NCBI RefSeq assembly: GCF_028462125.1
Contig: NZ_CP115467.1
Span: 62,001 to 126,000, forward strand
Reading direction: 5' to 3'
DNA: 64,000 nucleotides
Source: Leptospira sp. GIMC2001
GTDB lineage: Bacteria; Spirochaetota; Leptospiria; Leptospirales; Leptospiraceae
Shown here: in pieces, positions 1 through 9,622 of the stretch
How the letters are laid out: each line of letters opens with the position of its first letter
How positions within the stretch are numbered: the stretch's first letter is position 1
The notes under the pieces: model-generated
Told to the model about the DNA's origin: nothing
Seen by the model: the letters and a program-made list of their open reading frames with translations, nothing else
Database searches by the model: none
Program-made: the position numbers and the translations under genes

Positions 1-1179
1 CATTCCAGTGACTCTTTTGAAATGCAGGTTGAAGGAGGACAAAGAATTGAATCCTGCGTCATAAGCAATCTCGATTAGCTTTTTATTATTACCTGAATCT
101 TTGCGAATCAATTCCATCGCTTCCTTTGCTCGCCATTCATTTACGTAATGGAAAAAGCTGAGATTTTCCAATTCGTTGATAACTTGACTCAGATGATTCT
201 GTGAAACGTTCAATCGTATGCATAGTTTTTTAAGATTGAGTTCTTCATCTAAGTAAGGCTTATCCTTTTCCATTACTTTTTTTAATTGTTCGTGAATGTT
301 TGATTTGGATTCATCTGTGAGACCAGATTTTCTATATTTGGCAGATTCAATATTTTCGGTAATCTCGCCTTGAATTTCATCATTTGAAGATTTGATATTC
401 TCTGATTCATCAACAGAATGTAGAATTCTAGTTTGACGAATAAAGAAAAAACTCAGAATATAGATCAATGCGGAATAGATAGACCAGAACATAATATTAA
501 AAATATCTAATGTAATGGTCAGATTTAGGAATCCCATATTTGTGAGTCTGGTTGTAATTCCAATACCGACTGTTAATATTAAGGTTCCATAGAAACTAGC
601 AATAATCCAATAAAGCCATGTTAGAGTTTGTGTTTCACTTATCTGCGAGAGATAGTCTGTGATATTAGATTTGTGGAATCGAACCAATTGAATGATTTTA
701 ATTGAATAGAAGAATAATATAATAAAGTTAAAAAGTCCAATCAATTTACCCTCATTCGTTGGTTTTATGGTTGGATTCATTATGAATGTATAATATCCTG
801 AATCGTTTGCATTGGGTTGAAACAAAACAAAAAATAAGCTAAATGCAAAAAAGGGAAGGGTATGGAACCAATCCTTATTATTCCATTGAAAACTTGAGAT
901 CACTAAGGATTTACAATACAGATACAATAAAGGTGAAACGATTAGTTGGTATCCATAAATTCGAGTGAATAGATTCAAATTATCGTGATTGTCATAGTGG
1001 AAAACAATTTGTCGAATCGGAATCATCATCATTGCCAAAACAATGATAGCCGCAATTCTATCATGGATTCCAAACTTTTCCTTTTGAATTAAGTATATAA
1101 TAATAAATATACAATGAGGAATAATCGCGAGTCCGACCAACCAAGTTGTTATTTCATTTGCAAAAATCACTAACAGCAT
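1..1179 (-). CDS. AraC-family transcriptional regulator with N-terminal membrane domain (3' end cut by window)
   Basis: Reading leftward from an ATG at 1179, an open frame of 393 codons runs off the window edge without a stop. The first two thirds are hydrophobic, with about seven probable membrane segments. After a charged linker comes an AraC-type helix-turn-helix: the frame reads LNLKKLCIRLNVSQNHLSQV, then a second helix pair around EIAYDAGFNSLSSFNLHFKR, the usual AraC signature. This architecture (membrane sensor plus AraC DNA-binding domain) is common in Leptospira and suggests a regulator that senses a membrane or periplasmic signal. The ligand and targets are unknown. The last residues of the DNA-binding domain lie outside the window. 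Confidence 0.85.
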   Translation of the reverse strand, partial: MLLVIFANEITTWLVGLAIIPHCIFIIIYLIQKEKFGIHDRIAAIIVLAMMMIPIRQIVFHYDNHDNLNLFTRIYGYQLIVSPLLYLYCKSLVISSFQWNNKDWFHTLPFFAFSLFFVLFQPNANDSGYYTFIMNPTIKPTNEGKLIGLFNFIILFFYSIKIIQLVRFHKSNITDYLSQISETQTLTWLYWIIASFYGTLILTVGIGITTRLTNMGFLNLTITLDIFNIMFWSIYSALIYILSFFFIRQTRILHSVDESENIKSSNDEIQGEITENIESAKYRKSGLTDESKSNIHEQLKKVMEKDKPYLDEELNLKKLCIRLNVSQNHLSQVINELENLSFFHYVNEWRAKEAMELIRKDSGNNKKLIEIAYDAGFNSLSSFNLHFKRVTGM

Positions 1180-1491
1180 AGATTTTTCTTATATCTTTAC
1201 TTTTCAATGCAATTTTTTACAAAATAAGGACAGATATCCTGCTCAAATTCATAAAGATTCTATAGATAGGATACACGTCGAACATCGCATGATGCATCAA
1301 GATTTTCAGACCCGCTGGAAGACGCAGTCCAAATTCTAAGACCAACTAACGCATAATGGCCAGAAATGATAGGCATGCAATAGAATAGAACCAGTCTTTT
1401 ATAATCGCAGAATAGTTTGATTGATTTATTATATATAGTATATAAGAAAATAAATATATGCATGACAAGGTTACGAAGGCTCATGATCATT
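1180..1491. other. Intergenic region upstream of the AraC-type gene
   Basis: 312 bases between the start of the AraC-type gene and the end of the leftward DUF1566 gene. It is AT-rich, especially around 1420-1460. It should hold the promoter of the AraC-type gene and the end of the DUF1566 transcript, but I see no convincing promoter, terminator or RNA gene. Confidence 0.5.
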
Positions 1492-2994
1492 TCAATCAAC
1501 GGCAACACAGCGTGTCCTCGCGATTCCAGCAGTTGTTTTGGACATTGTATTGACCCGAGAGTCACTAAATTGGACAATCCAAGCTTCTCCACTATTGTTA
1601 GCTCTGGTTGTGGAAGACCAATAGGCTTGCATTGTATTAGGAAAGAATTCTGTATATGTTCTGGGAGAAGATGAGTTCTCAGGCCTGAAAACTGTGATTA
1701 ACTCTCGGATCGTGGGAAGTCTCCAACTTCTGCCCGCAAAATTTTCCTGAGTCAGTTGGTTGCAATGGGCGAGACCATCGTTCCATACGAATCCTCCAGA
1801 TCCTCCGGCGCAATTATTATTTATATCTTGGGAAGCGGCGCATTTTGTCCAAGTCAAACCGGATACTCTATCATATATTGTGCTATCTCCATTGTCTATA
1901 AAGCTAGGAGTATTTGTAACACGAGAACTTCCTGCAACACAACGAACTAATTGTCCGTAACTAAATTGAGTACTTGTAAACATTACGGTTCCACCATTAT
2001 TTCCACGAAATTCCAATACCATTGCGTAATCATTTCCGAAACGATTTGACAATGTGTTGGTCCAATATTGCAATACAAAACTAGAGCCTTGGTTTGCATT
2101 GGGGAAGCCGACAGGTGAAAAAGTTGGATTACCTCCCATATTGTATCTATATAAGGATTCCAATTCTCGAAATTCAGGAAGCCTCCAATCAGTTCGCCCT
2201 GCATATCCATTCCCATCATTTTCATGATTTAGCGCCTCACAACTACTTATTGCTTGGTGCCAGTCAAGTGTAAAGTTTGTTGCTCCTGAATTGCAAGTTG
2301 ATCCATTTCTTCCTTCCCGACAAGTCTTCCACACCAGTCCCGTATAATTGTCTGTAGTTGTATAATCGTTATCATATATTGAATGCTGTGTTGGAACGGT
2401 AAAATTAAAATCCCCACCAGGTTGTAAATCGCCATCATCCCCTGGTTGATAGGAAGTAGTTTGTCCTGTACGAAGTGTTCGCATAGAGAATATTCCAGAG
2501 ATTTCGTCTCCTTCTTCATAACCAGACTTGAAGCTTTTTGCACGAAGAGTCAGACCTGCAATATTTTGAATAGGTAGAGGATTCTCATAAATATATGTAT
2601 CAGGTGAACCTGGTTCGGGTTCGGTGTCATTTAGTGTATAATAAATATTTGCATCAATCGTTTCTGTACTTAAGCTGATACTAGTTGGTTCTGAGAATAC
2701 ACCCGGCGCAACGTTGAATTCTGGCATGGCTGTTCTCAATACTGATCCACTTTCACTATCTGCTGGATTAGAATTATCCCCTAAGCCGTTTTCTATCCCT
2801 TCATTGGATACTTGATCTGAACTCTGAGGGTTGGAAAAATTGCCAAGTAATCCAAGCAGAAGTGATTCGCCCATACGAGAATTTTCTCTTCCAAATACCT
2901 GCTCCGATAAGTATACTCCAGTCAGGCAATTGGTAAGCAGCAAGCATATCGCTGATACAATAAAGTTTTTACTAGACTTGGTAAATATTTTCAT
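1492..2994 (-). CDS. DUF1566 (Lcl C-terminal) surface lipoprotein with chitobiase-like domain
   Basis: A 500-residue exported protein. The N-terminus has a basic start, a hydrophobic stretch and the spirochaete-type lipobox L-L-T-N-C with the lipidated Cys near residue 23. Residues about 95-170 resemble the chitobiase/beta-hexosaminidase C-terminal type domain (IYYTLNDTEPEPGSP, then LRAKSFKSGYEEGDEI). Two DUF1566 domains follow, near 205-355 and 365-500, each with the conserved DWRLP or SWRLPTIREL core and a terminal VRCVA/TRCVAVD strand. Family members are surface-exposed in Leptospira but their ligands are unknown. The domain order matches the gene at 9623-10978. It is a single leftward gene with its start facing the gene at 3118. 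Confidence 0.85.
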   Translation of the reverse strand: MKIFTKSSKNFIVSAICLLLTNCLTGVYLSEQVFGRENSRMGESLLLGLLGNFSNPQSSDQVSNEGIENGLGDNSNPADSESGSVLRTAMPEFNVAPGVFSEPTSISLSTETIDANIYYTLNDTEPEPGSPDTYIYENPLPIQNIAGLTLRAKSFKSGYEEGDEISGIFSMRTLRTGQTTSYQPGDDGDLQPGGDFNFTVPTQHSIYDNDYTTTDNYTGLVWKTCREGRNGSTCNSGATNFTLDWHQAISSCEALNHENDGNGYAGRTDWRLPEFRELESLYRYNMGGNPTFSPVGFPNANQGSSFVLQYWTNTLSNRFGNDYAMVLEFRGNNGGTVMFTSTQFSYGQLVRCVAGSSRVTNTPSFIDNGDSTIYDRVSGLTWTKCAASQDINNNCAGGSGGFVWNDGLAHCNQLTQENFAGRSWRLPTIRELITVFRPENSSSPRTYTEFFPNTMQAYWSSTTRANNSGEAWIVQFSDSRVNTMSKTTAGIARTRCVAVD

Positions 2995-3117
2995 CTTATT
3001 AATTAGAATATACGAAATCTAAAGATTTACTCCCATGCGTGAAGGCTAGGAAGAAATAAAATGGAAATATTTGTAGAATGAAACTTCGGAAAAATTTCCA
3101 CACAGAGGTATTTGTGA

Positions 3118-3807
3118 ATGGTAGGTAAGCTTATCTTGGTTGTAGGCGTAGGATTTTGTTTGTTTTTTAGTTGTAGCCAAATGCAACGAATCGAAATCCC
3201 GCAAGGAAATAATATAGAATATGCAGATAAGCTCGATTACCTATTAATCGCTTCAGCAACTGAAAAATGTGAAAACTCGAAAAAATTCAAGAGATGGAAA
3301 ATTCTATTTGCCACTTATTCGATTTCTACTCCTAAACCGGAAGATATGTTTCCAGATTCCTCGAGATCATATCGAATCCGCGAAACTACTGATTGGCAAG
3401 ATGTAACCCTATCAATAATACTCGGACTTACAACAACTATCAGTCGGGATACAATCATCATAGACGAATGTAAATCATCCGAAATGTTTTTAACTGGACT
3501 TGCCTCTAAAATTCCAGAGAACAATGCGCTATTTCAAGAGAAGCTCGCAGAAGCCATTTTGGATGAGAAAATTCAAATAAAATTATCCGAAATGATTGTT
3601 AGTAAAAATAATGATGAAGGATCACAATCTCCATCTCAATTAAAAGAAAAAATGGAACCGGGGATGATAAAAGTATTTCTTAAAGATGGAACATTGATTC
3701 GAGGAATAATCAAAAGCCAAGACGCAGAAAGAGTTTTTCTTTTGGAATCTGATAATATTGATAAAGAAATTTTAAAATCAGAGATTCAAAAGATTCAATT
3801 TAGATGA
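3118..3807 (+). CDS. Hypothetical lipoprotein with C-terminal Sm-like strand module
   Basis: 229 residues beginning with a signal peptide and lipobox (CLFFSC). An AGAGG ribosome-binding site lies about nine bases before the ATG. The central part has no family that I recognise. The last 45 residues read as a small beta barrel (KVFLKDGTLIRGIIKSQDAE, ending SEIQKIQF), a pattern like that in the proteins at 18185 and 19175. I infer a periplasmic or outer-membrane lipoprotein of unknown role. It starts divergently from the DUF1566 gene. Confidence 0.7.
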   Translation: MVGKLILVVGVGFCLFFSCSQMQRIEIPQGNNIEYADKLDYLLIASATEKCENSKKFKRWKILFATYSISTPKPEDMFPDSSRSYRIRETTDWQDVTLSIILGLTTTISRDTIIIDECKSSEMFLTGLASKIPENNALFQEKLAEAILDEKIQIKLSEMIVSKNNDEGSQSPSQLKEKMEPGMIKVFLKDGTLIRGIIKSQDAERVFLLESDNIDKEILKSEIQKIQFR

Positions 3808-3878
3808 ACGAAAATTTCTCTTTAAATTTTACTTTAGGTTTAGATTGGAAAATGAGTTTCATATTTAACTCTGAGAGT

Positions 3879-4141
3879 TTATTCTTTCGATTCTCTTGTA
3901 TCTTCAATCTTAACTCTAACAAAATTTAAAATATGCAAAGCTTTTTCTAATCCAACTTTTGCTTGCTGTCTAGTAAAAGATTCAAACGGAGCTCCTTCAG
4001 GCAAAGGGATTTTAAAGCTTTCTCGGCAACTTGTTGTGCAATGAAGCAAGCCTGTGCAAAATGTCCTGATTCAAGAGTGTGATTACCCCAGTTCCAGTCG
4101 TTTTCCGCTTGCGTTCAATAATTCCTTTCCACCTCTATCAT
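3879..4141 (-). pseudogene. Decayed HEPN-domain gene
   Basis: Read leftward from an ATG at 4141, the frame gives MIEVERNY, then an in-frame TGA (4115-4117), then TQAENDWNWGNHTLESGHFA and QACFIAQQVAEKALKSL. This matches the N-terminal helices of HEPN proteins, whose consensus has Trp where the TGA stands. The reading then shifts by one base and resumes as PEGAPFESFTRQQAKVGLEK and ALHILNFVRVKIED up to the TAA at 3879-3881, which matches the HEPN C-terminus. About 50 residues of the family's middle are missing. HEPN proteins usually pair with MNT nucleotidyltransferases as toxin-antitoxin modules. No intact partner is visible. Confidence 0.7.
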
Positions 4142-4205
4142 ATTAATTGCTTCCAAGATTTTTGTATTTCTTGGGGGAAATAATCCAAAAAAAAATTCAA
4201 TATTT

Positions 4206-5801
4206 TCATTTCTTATCAAATTCTATGATCAATACATTGAATTTGCGCGTCTCCTTCTCCATTGTGCTAAGTTCGATAACTTCACCATTCGTTGCATGTT
4301 TACCGACGCTACTTAGTCTTGATGAGAGTGCAGTTCGAAATTTATTTCCATAGTCACTTCCGCTCGTATCATTGATGAGTTTGTTTAGTTTTTGATAGTC
4401 TAGACTTTGATAGGCGAAAACCACTGCAATAGAATCTCTTTTGCCTATATCATCCGCCTCAAGACTTTGCTTTCTTGGGAAAACTCGAACTCCATCCGGC
4501 CCGCAGTAAGCAGAATGTTGATCATTATAAGGAAATAAAACATAAGAACTTCCATCTTCTTCCTTACCGAAAATATAGATGTATACTGGAGAATCATTCT
4601 TCACGGAAACTTTAAATCGAGTTCCTTTCTCTATTGGATCTTTTGTTCGATAAGTAAAATCATTAATCTTTTTAAGTGGTATATAGTCTTTCGAAGAATT
4701 TTCAATGAGTCCAAATTCCAAATTTCTTTTATCTCGAGCAACTGCCGAGAGAGAAGGATAGATGGAAAAAGCCTCTAAGATAAATTTATCAAAGTCAGAA
4801 TAGCGAAGCCAAAAGGTTCCTTTGTTCCCCCAATCTGTTCCCCAAGAATTCATCACTTGAACAGAACCACCATTACGATTGTCGTCATAGCCAACGACAG
4901 CCATGGCATGAGGACCCCAATCATCATCTTCTTCATCTGACTCTTGGTATTGCTTTACTTTCTTATAATCTTTCTTAGTTGGATGCCAATCACTTGATTC
5001 TAACTCATTGAATGTTCCACCCACATCCATAGTTATGATCACCGGTGATCCAGATGCAATGTATTGTCTAACGGAATCTATATCAGTATTGTAGTCATCA
5101 CCATCAACTGTTAGGCGTTGATAGCCATCTACACGGAAAGCCTTTGCTCGATCCTTTTGACTTGAATTTGGTTTGGTTCTGCAACTATTCTCATTATAAG
5201 GAAATTCTGATAGAGGAAGAGCGCCTTCTTCTTTCAAATCTTCTAAAACGTCGGCTGGATAAGAACCGTCACATTTGGGACTTGTGTTCTGATTGAATGG
5301 GTGAGCTGGACTAAAGGCAATCGAATTGGGATTCTGTCCTGTTGCTTTTGCTTCTAAAATTGTTCGAGCAGCATATGACACAGCCCAACCGACGCAAGAT
5401 CCTTGTGAACCTTGGTTCTGAGGACGTGGCGCATATTGAATGAGTGAAGCTGAACTTGGAATTTTATTTCCAAAACCTTTAGCAAGTGGTTCGTATGCCT
5501 TTGTCGCTGCATATTTTTCTGGATCAAATATTGCGCCTTTTGGATGAATTACCGTACTTTCGTTTTGGGAAGTCTCGTCATCTTCTTCGTACTCATAGTC
5601 ATCACCAGGCTCGCATAATAGTGATATTGCGAGTAAGCTGACAACGATCAATGTCGGTATCATCACTTTAGGATATTTGAATAATAACGTGCCTATCACT
5701 CCAAATATTGCGAGTAACCAGAATCCTCCAGAACCAGAGTCATCAGATTTTCCTTCTTCTTTATTTTCATCTTCATCGTCATCAGTCATACGAATTGGCA
5801 T
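4206..5801 (-). CDS. Membrane-anchored papain-like (C1 family) cysteine protease with DUF4384-like tail
   Basis: 531 residues. An acidic cytoplasmic head is followed by two membrane segments (about 26-62) and an acidic linker. The C1 peptidase domain spans about 115-350: catalytic Cys136 in NQGSQGSCVGWA, His298 in GPHAMAVVGYDD, and Asn318 in MNSWGTDWGNKG. The oxyanion Gln lies just before the Cys, so the enzyme should be active. Residues about 380-470 form a beta domain resembling DUF4384, which is often joined to bacterial caspase-like and C1 proteins. I infer an extracytoplasmic protease that may process or degrade envelope proteins. A start at residue 5 (Met) is also possible. Confidence 0.8.
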   Translation of the reverse strand: MPIRMTDDDEDENKEEGKSDDSGSGGFWLLAIFGVIGTLLFKYPKVMIPTLIVVSLLAISLLCEPGDDYEYEEDDETSQNESTVIHPKGAIFDPEKYAATKAYEPLAKGFGNKIPSSASLIQYAPRPQNQGSQGSCVGWAVSYAARTILEAKATGQNPNSIAFSPAHPFNQNTSPKCDGSYPADVLEDLKEEGALPLSEFPYNENSCRTKPNSSQKDRAKAFRVDGYQRLTVDGDDYNTDIDSVRQYIASGSPVIITMDVGGTFNELESSDWHPTKKDYKKVKQYQESDEEDDDWGPHAMAVVGYDDNRNGGSVQVMNSWGTDWGNKGTFWLRYSDFDKFILEAFSIYPSLSAVARDKRNLEFGLIENSSKDYIPLKKINDFTYRTKDPIEKGTRFKVSVKNDSPVYIYIFGKEEDGSSYVLFPYNDQHSAYCGPDGVRVFPRKQSLEADDIGKRDSIAVVFAYQSLDYQKLNKLINDTSGSDYGNKFRTALSSRLSSVGKHATNGEVIELSTMEKETRKFNVLIIEFDKK

Positions 5802-5911
5802 AGCTTACCTTCTTTTTTAAAATATTTAATTTAGATTGATATTAATTTAGTATATGTGTAATAATTTATTCAAAAATTGCCACGATAATTGATTTTTCAA
5901 TGGTTAAAAAA

Positions 5912-6427
5912 TTATTTCCATTCGCAGGAAAGAACATCGACAGCGTTAAATGACCAAGGATTGTAAGCATGCTTTGCTGTTGCACTTTCGATTAGGTCAA
6001 AACTTTCAAGTCCCTCCTTCATTCTCGGGAAAACCAAGGAGAAAGGCGTCTTAACCATATCACGTCGCTTTGGACATAGATCTACACCTACAGTGCTAAT
6101 CAAATCGTAACGATTGCCAGCATTGTCTTGGAAGATCATATCTTCTTTGAGAACGCATACTTTTTTCTTCTCGGTTAGGTGAAGTGTAAGTTTAGTTTCG
6201 GTCGGTGTGAAACAAATTTTATCTAGTACAACTATGCCTTTGAATATTTGATTTACATTACAGCATCCATTAGAAGGGAGCATATTGCGTTCCTTTTTCA
6301 GTTCTTCAGGTTCAGTTTTCTCAGTTGCGTTTTTCTCATCTAAGTTCTCTACAACAACGCTACTTGCACAACCATTACTTAAAAGAATCAGAATAATCAA
6401 AAGAACAAAATTACGAATGGTTTTCAT
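5912..6427 (-). CDS. Hypothetical lipoprotein
   Basis: 171 residues with a signal peptide and lipobox (LLSNGC). A charged linker of about 30 residues precedes a cysteine-rich beta domain (NGCCNV, DKICFTPTETKL, KVCVLKED, DLCPKR, LSCEW). The six mature-part cysteines suggest disulphides in the periplasm or at the surface. The layout (hydrophobic strand, GN-Y-L motif, F-L-FP, SFDLIE) is like the DUF4352 Ig-like fold, but I cannot assign it firmly. It lies 110 bases upstream of the protease gene on the same strand and could be its neighbour in a transcript. Confidence 0.65.
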   Translation of the reverse strand: MKTIRNFVLLIILILLSNGCASSVVVENLDEKNATEKTEPEELKKERNMLPSNGCCNVNQIFKGIVVLDKICFTPTETKLTLHLTEKKKVCVLKEDMIFQDNAGNRYDLISTVGVDLCPKRRDMVKTPFSLVFPRMKEGLESFDLIESATAKHAYNPWSFNAVDVLSCEWK

Positions 6428-6558
6428 CGATGACTAAAATCTCCTCGGAATCTAGAACATTACTAATTCATTCAAAATTGACAAGCGTAATTATCAACTT
6501 GAATCAAAAACTTTTGAATTCTACTTAGTCAATAAATTTGTAAACTCAATATAAGGAT

Positions 6559-7980
6559 TTAGTAGACTCGATTCACTCCATTTAGGGCAGCAACCCTGTA
6601 TGCTTCCGCCATAGTGGGGTAATTAAATGTTGCTTCTAAGAAATATTTTATTGTGTTCGCTTTTCCTTCTTGAGACATGATCGCTTGCCCAATATGAATA
6701 ATTTCTGCTGCTTGATATCCAAAACAATGTATTCCTAGCAGAGCAAAAGTTTCTCTATGGAACAGTAATTTTAACATTCCAGTATTATTACCTGTAATCT
6801 GTGCTCTTGCTAGGCTTTTAAAAAACGCATGTCCAACTTCATAGGGTACTTTTTGTTCGGTTAGCTCTCGCTCAGTCAGACCAAGTGAGCTGATTTCTGG
6901 ACTCGTATAAATCCCTGTTGGAATATTCTTTGCAAGTTTCGAGTTACAGTATCCATCGCAGATAAAAGCTGCTGCAAATCTTCCTTGGTCATAGGATGCA
7001 CTCGCAAGACCTGGTGCGCCAATCACGTCACCAACGGCAAAAATAGATGGAACGGATGTCTGGTAATTTTCATTGACTGGAATATTTCCACGATTGTTTA
7101 CTTCAATACCAAGCTCTTCCAAACCTAGTCCATTGGAGTTACTTGTTCTGCCGTTCGCCCATAACAAGTATTGAGTCTTGAGCTTTTTGCCACTCTTGAG
7201 ATGAAGAATAACGTAATCGTCTTGTGGTTCGAGTGATTCCATCTCTTCGTTATGTCGAATGATTACACCTTGTTCCCTAAGGTGATAGGCAAGGGCATCT
7301 ATAATCTCATCATCAAGAAAAGACAATAATTTATCTCTATTATTGATGAGATTTATTTTGCAACCTAACCCGCGAAAGATGGAAGCATATTCGCATCCTA
7401 TAACTCCAGCGCCATAGATCGTTAATGACTGCGGAGTTACAGGAAGACTGAGAACAGAATCACTATCCAAAATTCTTGGATGTTTGAAATCTACATCGGG
7501 AGGATTGTATGGTCTTGATCCAGTTGCTATGATAATATGATCTGCTTCAAATATTCGTTTAGATCCAGTTGAATCAATTTCAACGGAGACCTGGTGTGAA
7601 TCCAAAATTTTAGCTCGGCCTTGAATAACACGGATTCCATTTCTATGATAATTTTGATCTCGCATCTGCACTTGACTGGAAATTACAGATTCAGCATTTT
7701 TTAGTAAATGGGGAAGATGTAAATTGATGCCTTGCATTTCTTGTCTTAGCAAAGAGTTGGCTTTGAGCTCGATCATTGTTTGAATCGGTTGCCGCATTGC
7801 TTTACTTGGTATTGTGCCCATATGCGTGCAGTTGCCTCCGACCAATTTATTCATTTCTATGATCGCAACCGATTTACCTGATTTTGAACATTTCATAGCG
7901 GCACCTTCACCGGCCGGGCCACTTCCAATTACGATCACATCAAATTTTTCTTGATTCATCCATTCCAGATTAAGATTCAT
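6559..7980 (-). CDS. sthA: Soluble pyridine nucleotide transhydrogenase (Si-specific)
   Basis: 473 residues, the usual length for SthA. The N-terminal FAD-binding motif [20 protein letters not shown] is clear. The active-site segment reads [15 protein letters not shown]: as in E. coli SthA, the second cysteine of the CxxxxC redox pair of the dihydrolipoamide dehydrogenase family is replaced by Thr. A second Rossmann motif ([18 protein letters not shown]) binds NAD(P), followed by the second FAD contact ([10 protein letters not shown]) and the dimerisation domain. The enzyme transfers hydride between NADPH and NAD+ in the cytoplasm to balance redox pools. An internal Met at residue 8 is an alternative start. 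It is divergent from the gene at 8074. Confidence 0.9.
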   Translation of the reverse strand: MNLNLEWMNQEKFDVIVIGSGPAGEGAAMKCSKSGKSVAIIEMNKLVGGNCTHMGTIPSKAMRQPIQTMIELKANSLLRQEMQGINLHLPHLLKNAESVISSQVQMRDQNYHRNGIRVIQGRAKILDSHQVSVEIDSTGSKRIFEADHIIIATGSRPYNPPDVDFKHPRILDSDSVLSLPVTPQSLTIYGAGVIGCEYASIFRGLGCKINLINNRDKLLSFLDDEIIDALAYHLREQGVIIRHNEEMESLEPQDDYVILHLKSGKKLKTQYLLWANGRTSNSNGLGLEELGIEVNNRGNIPVNENYQTSVPSIFAVGDVIGAPGLASASYDQGRFAAAFICDGYCNSKLAKNIPTGIYTSPEISSLGLTERELTEQKVPYEVGHAFFKSLARAQITGNNTGMLKLLFHRETFALLGIHCFGYQAAEIIHIGQAIMSQEGKANTIKYFLEATFNYPTMAEAYRVAALNGVNRVY

Positions 7981-8073
7981 TTCTGAATTGGAAAAGGAAA
8001 AAATTTCTTTTTTATCTTGATCATATGCAAAGTTTTGTTAAGAATTAGTTGAGTTCTATTTAAGGATCGATTT

Positions 8074-9516
8074 ATGATTTTGCCAAAACCTCAACAAATT
8101 TTATTGAGCTTTCTTATTTGTATAATTCCTATATACTCAATAGAAGTTAGCCGAAACCCAAGATGGTCAATTCCTCAATCAGAGATAACCAAAGTATTCC
8201 ACACTGCTATATCTCCTAATCAAGAAATTGTTGCAATTGGTGGAAAGAACGGATTCCAAGAATCCTCTCCCGTCTTGATTCAGATCCGCAATTTATATAC
8301 GGGAAAACTTATGCAGTCAATTGATGGCTTGGGAACATCTCTTGTAGCCCTCAGCAATTTAAAATTTTCCAAAGATGGGAAATTTTTTTACGCTGTTTGT
8401 GGAAACAAAATCTTATTCTGGTCAACGGATAATTGGAAGTTGGTTTCAGAAATAAATGTCGAGAGGGAAGTATTAAGTGTAGATTTGAGTTCCAACAACC
8501 AACTAGTTGCTGTTGCAAATTCTGTTGGTGATGAGAAAAAATCTGTTACGAATCTGCTTATTTACAATCGAGAAACTGGAAAAGTTATCAAGACGATTCT
8601 AAAACTTTCTTCAAAGAAAATAGTAATATCCCAAATCCTTTTTTCTCATGACGATTCCGTAATCTATGGAATGGTCGAGAACTCAAGACATGGTGTGGTT
8701 GCATGGAATGTTGAGACGGGTGCTGAGAAGTATTTTGCAAGTCAGAAAGATTATGGAAGATTTGCAATTCATGAAAAATCGAATCTGCTTGTTTCTGCTG
8801 AAGCCGAGAAGAATAAAATAAATCTTTTCAATCTAGAAACTGGAAAACTTATCAAAAGCCTTCCAATGGAATTGTTGGGTTTCAGTGAGATAGTATTTCA
8901 TCCTAACGGTGAATATGTGATTGTCGGTCGCCGAGATTCCACAGAATTTATACAAATTCTCAACGTAAAAACAAATTCTATAACCAAGTTTGTTGGTCAT
9001 ATGCAAATCTTTAGATTCGATCTGAGCAGTGATGGTTCTTCCCTTGCCGTTGCTTCATTTTTCTTTTTCGATCTTCCAGACAACATCAGTTTTGCGGTAT
9101 ATGACATTGGATCGAAGAAAGAGATATCACAGCTTTCGTCTTCCTATGGAGCTGAGGATTTTAAACTTGGTCATGAAGTTGAAGTCAATCTAGCCGGTGA
9201 ATGGACGCGAGGTTTTGTTGGACAGATTGCACCCAAGATCGATCAAGTCTTAATTGAATTTCCGGATAGTAAACCGAAGGACAAATTATGGGCAGAAGCG
9301 TCTTCCGTCCGATTTATAAATATCGAAGATAGAAAAATAGATCCCTTAAAAATCTGGAATGTAGGAGATCGGGTTTTCGCAAATGTAAAAGGAAAGGAAT
9401 ACACAGGTGCTATCGAGCAGATAAATAAAGACTTAGGTTGGATATTAGTTCGATTTGAATCTTCGAAACCTAAATCAGCTGATTGGGTTAGGCCTTGGAA
9501 TTTAAAAAAACAATAG
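8074..9516 (+). CDS. Exported WD40-like beta-propeller protein with two Tudor/Agenet-like tail repeats
   Basis: 480 residues with an N-terminal signal peptide. Residues about 35-355 contain repeated propeller blades with LKFSKDGKFFYAVCGNKILFWS-type strands and phrases such as NLETGKLIKSL and FHPNGEYVIVG. The C-terminal 125 residues hold two repeats of a small beta barrel: KLGHEVEVNLAGEWTRGFVG ending DSKPKDKLWAEASSVR, and NVGDRVFANVKGKEYTGAIE ending SSKPKSADWVRPWNL. These resemble Tudor/Agenet or SH3-like modules. The role is unknown; I infer a periplasmic binding or scaffold protein. The pairing of propeller and Tudor-like repeats in an exported protein is unusual. Confidence 0.7.
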   Translation: MILPKPQQILLSFLICIIPIYSIEVSRNPRWSIPQSEITKVFHTAISPNQEIVAIGGKNGFQESSPVLIQIRNLYTGKLMQSIDGLGTSLVALSNLKFSKDGKFFYAVCGNKILFWSTDNWKLVSEINVEREVLSVDLSSNNQLVAVANSVGDEKKSVTNLLIYNRETGKVIKTILKLSSKKIVISQILFSHDDSVIYGMVENSRHGVVAWNVETGAEKYFASQKDYGRFAIHEKSNLLVSAEAEKNKINLFNLETGKLIKSLPMELLGFSEIVFHPNGEYVIVGRRDSTEFIQILNVKTNSITKFVGHMQIFRFDLSSDGSSLAVASFFFFDLPDNISFAVYDIGSKKEISQLSSSYGAEDFKLGHEVEVNLAGEWTRGFVGQIAPKIDQVLIEFPDSKPKDKLWAEASSVRFINIEDRKIDPLKIWNVGDRVFANVKGKEYTGAIEQINKDLGWILVRFESSKPKSADWVRPWNLKKQ

Positions 9517-9622
9517 TTATATTTAAAAATTTAATCTGTATTTATGAAAAATAATCAATTGAGTTTTCAGGAAACTGTCAATAAATCTTTACTTTTTTAG
9601 TAAATAAATATTCGCTTGCTTT

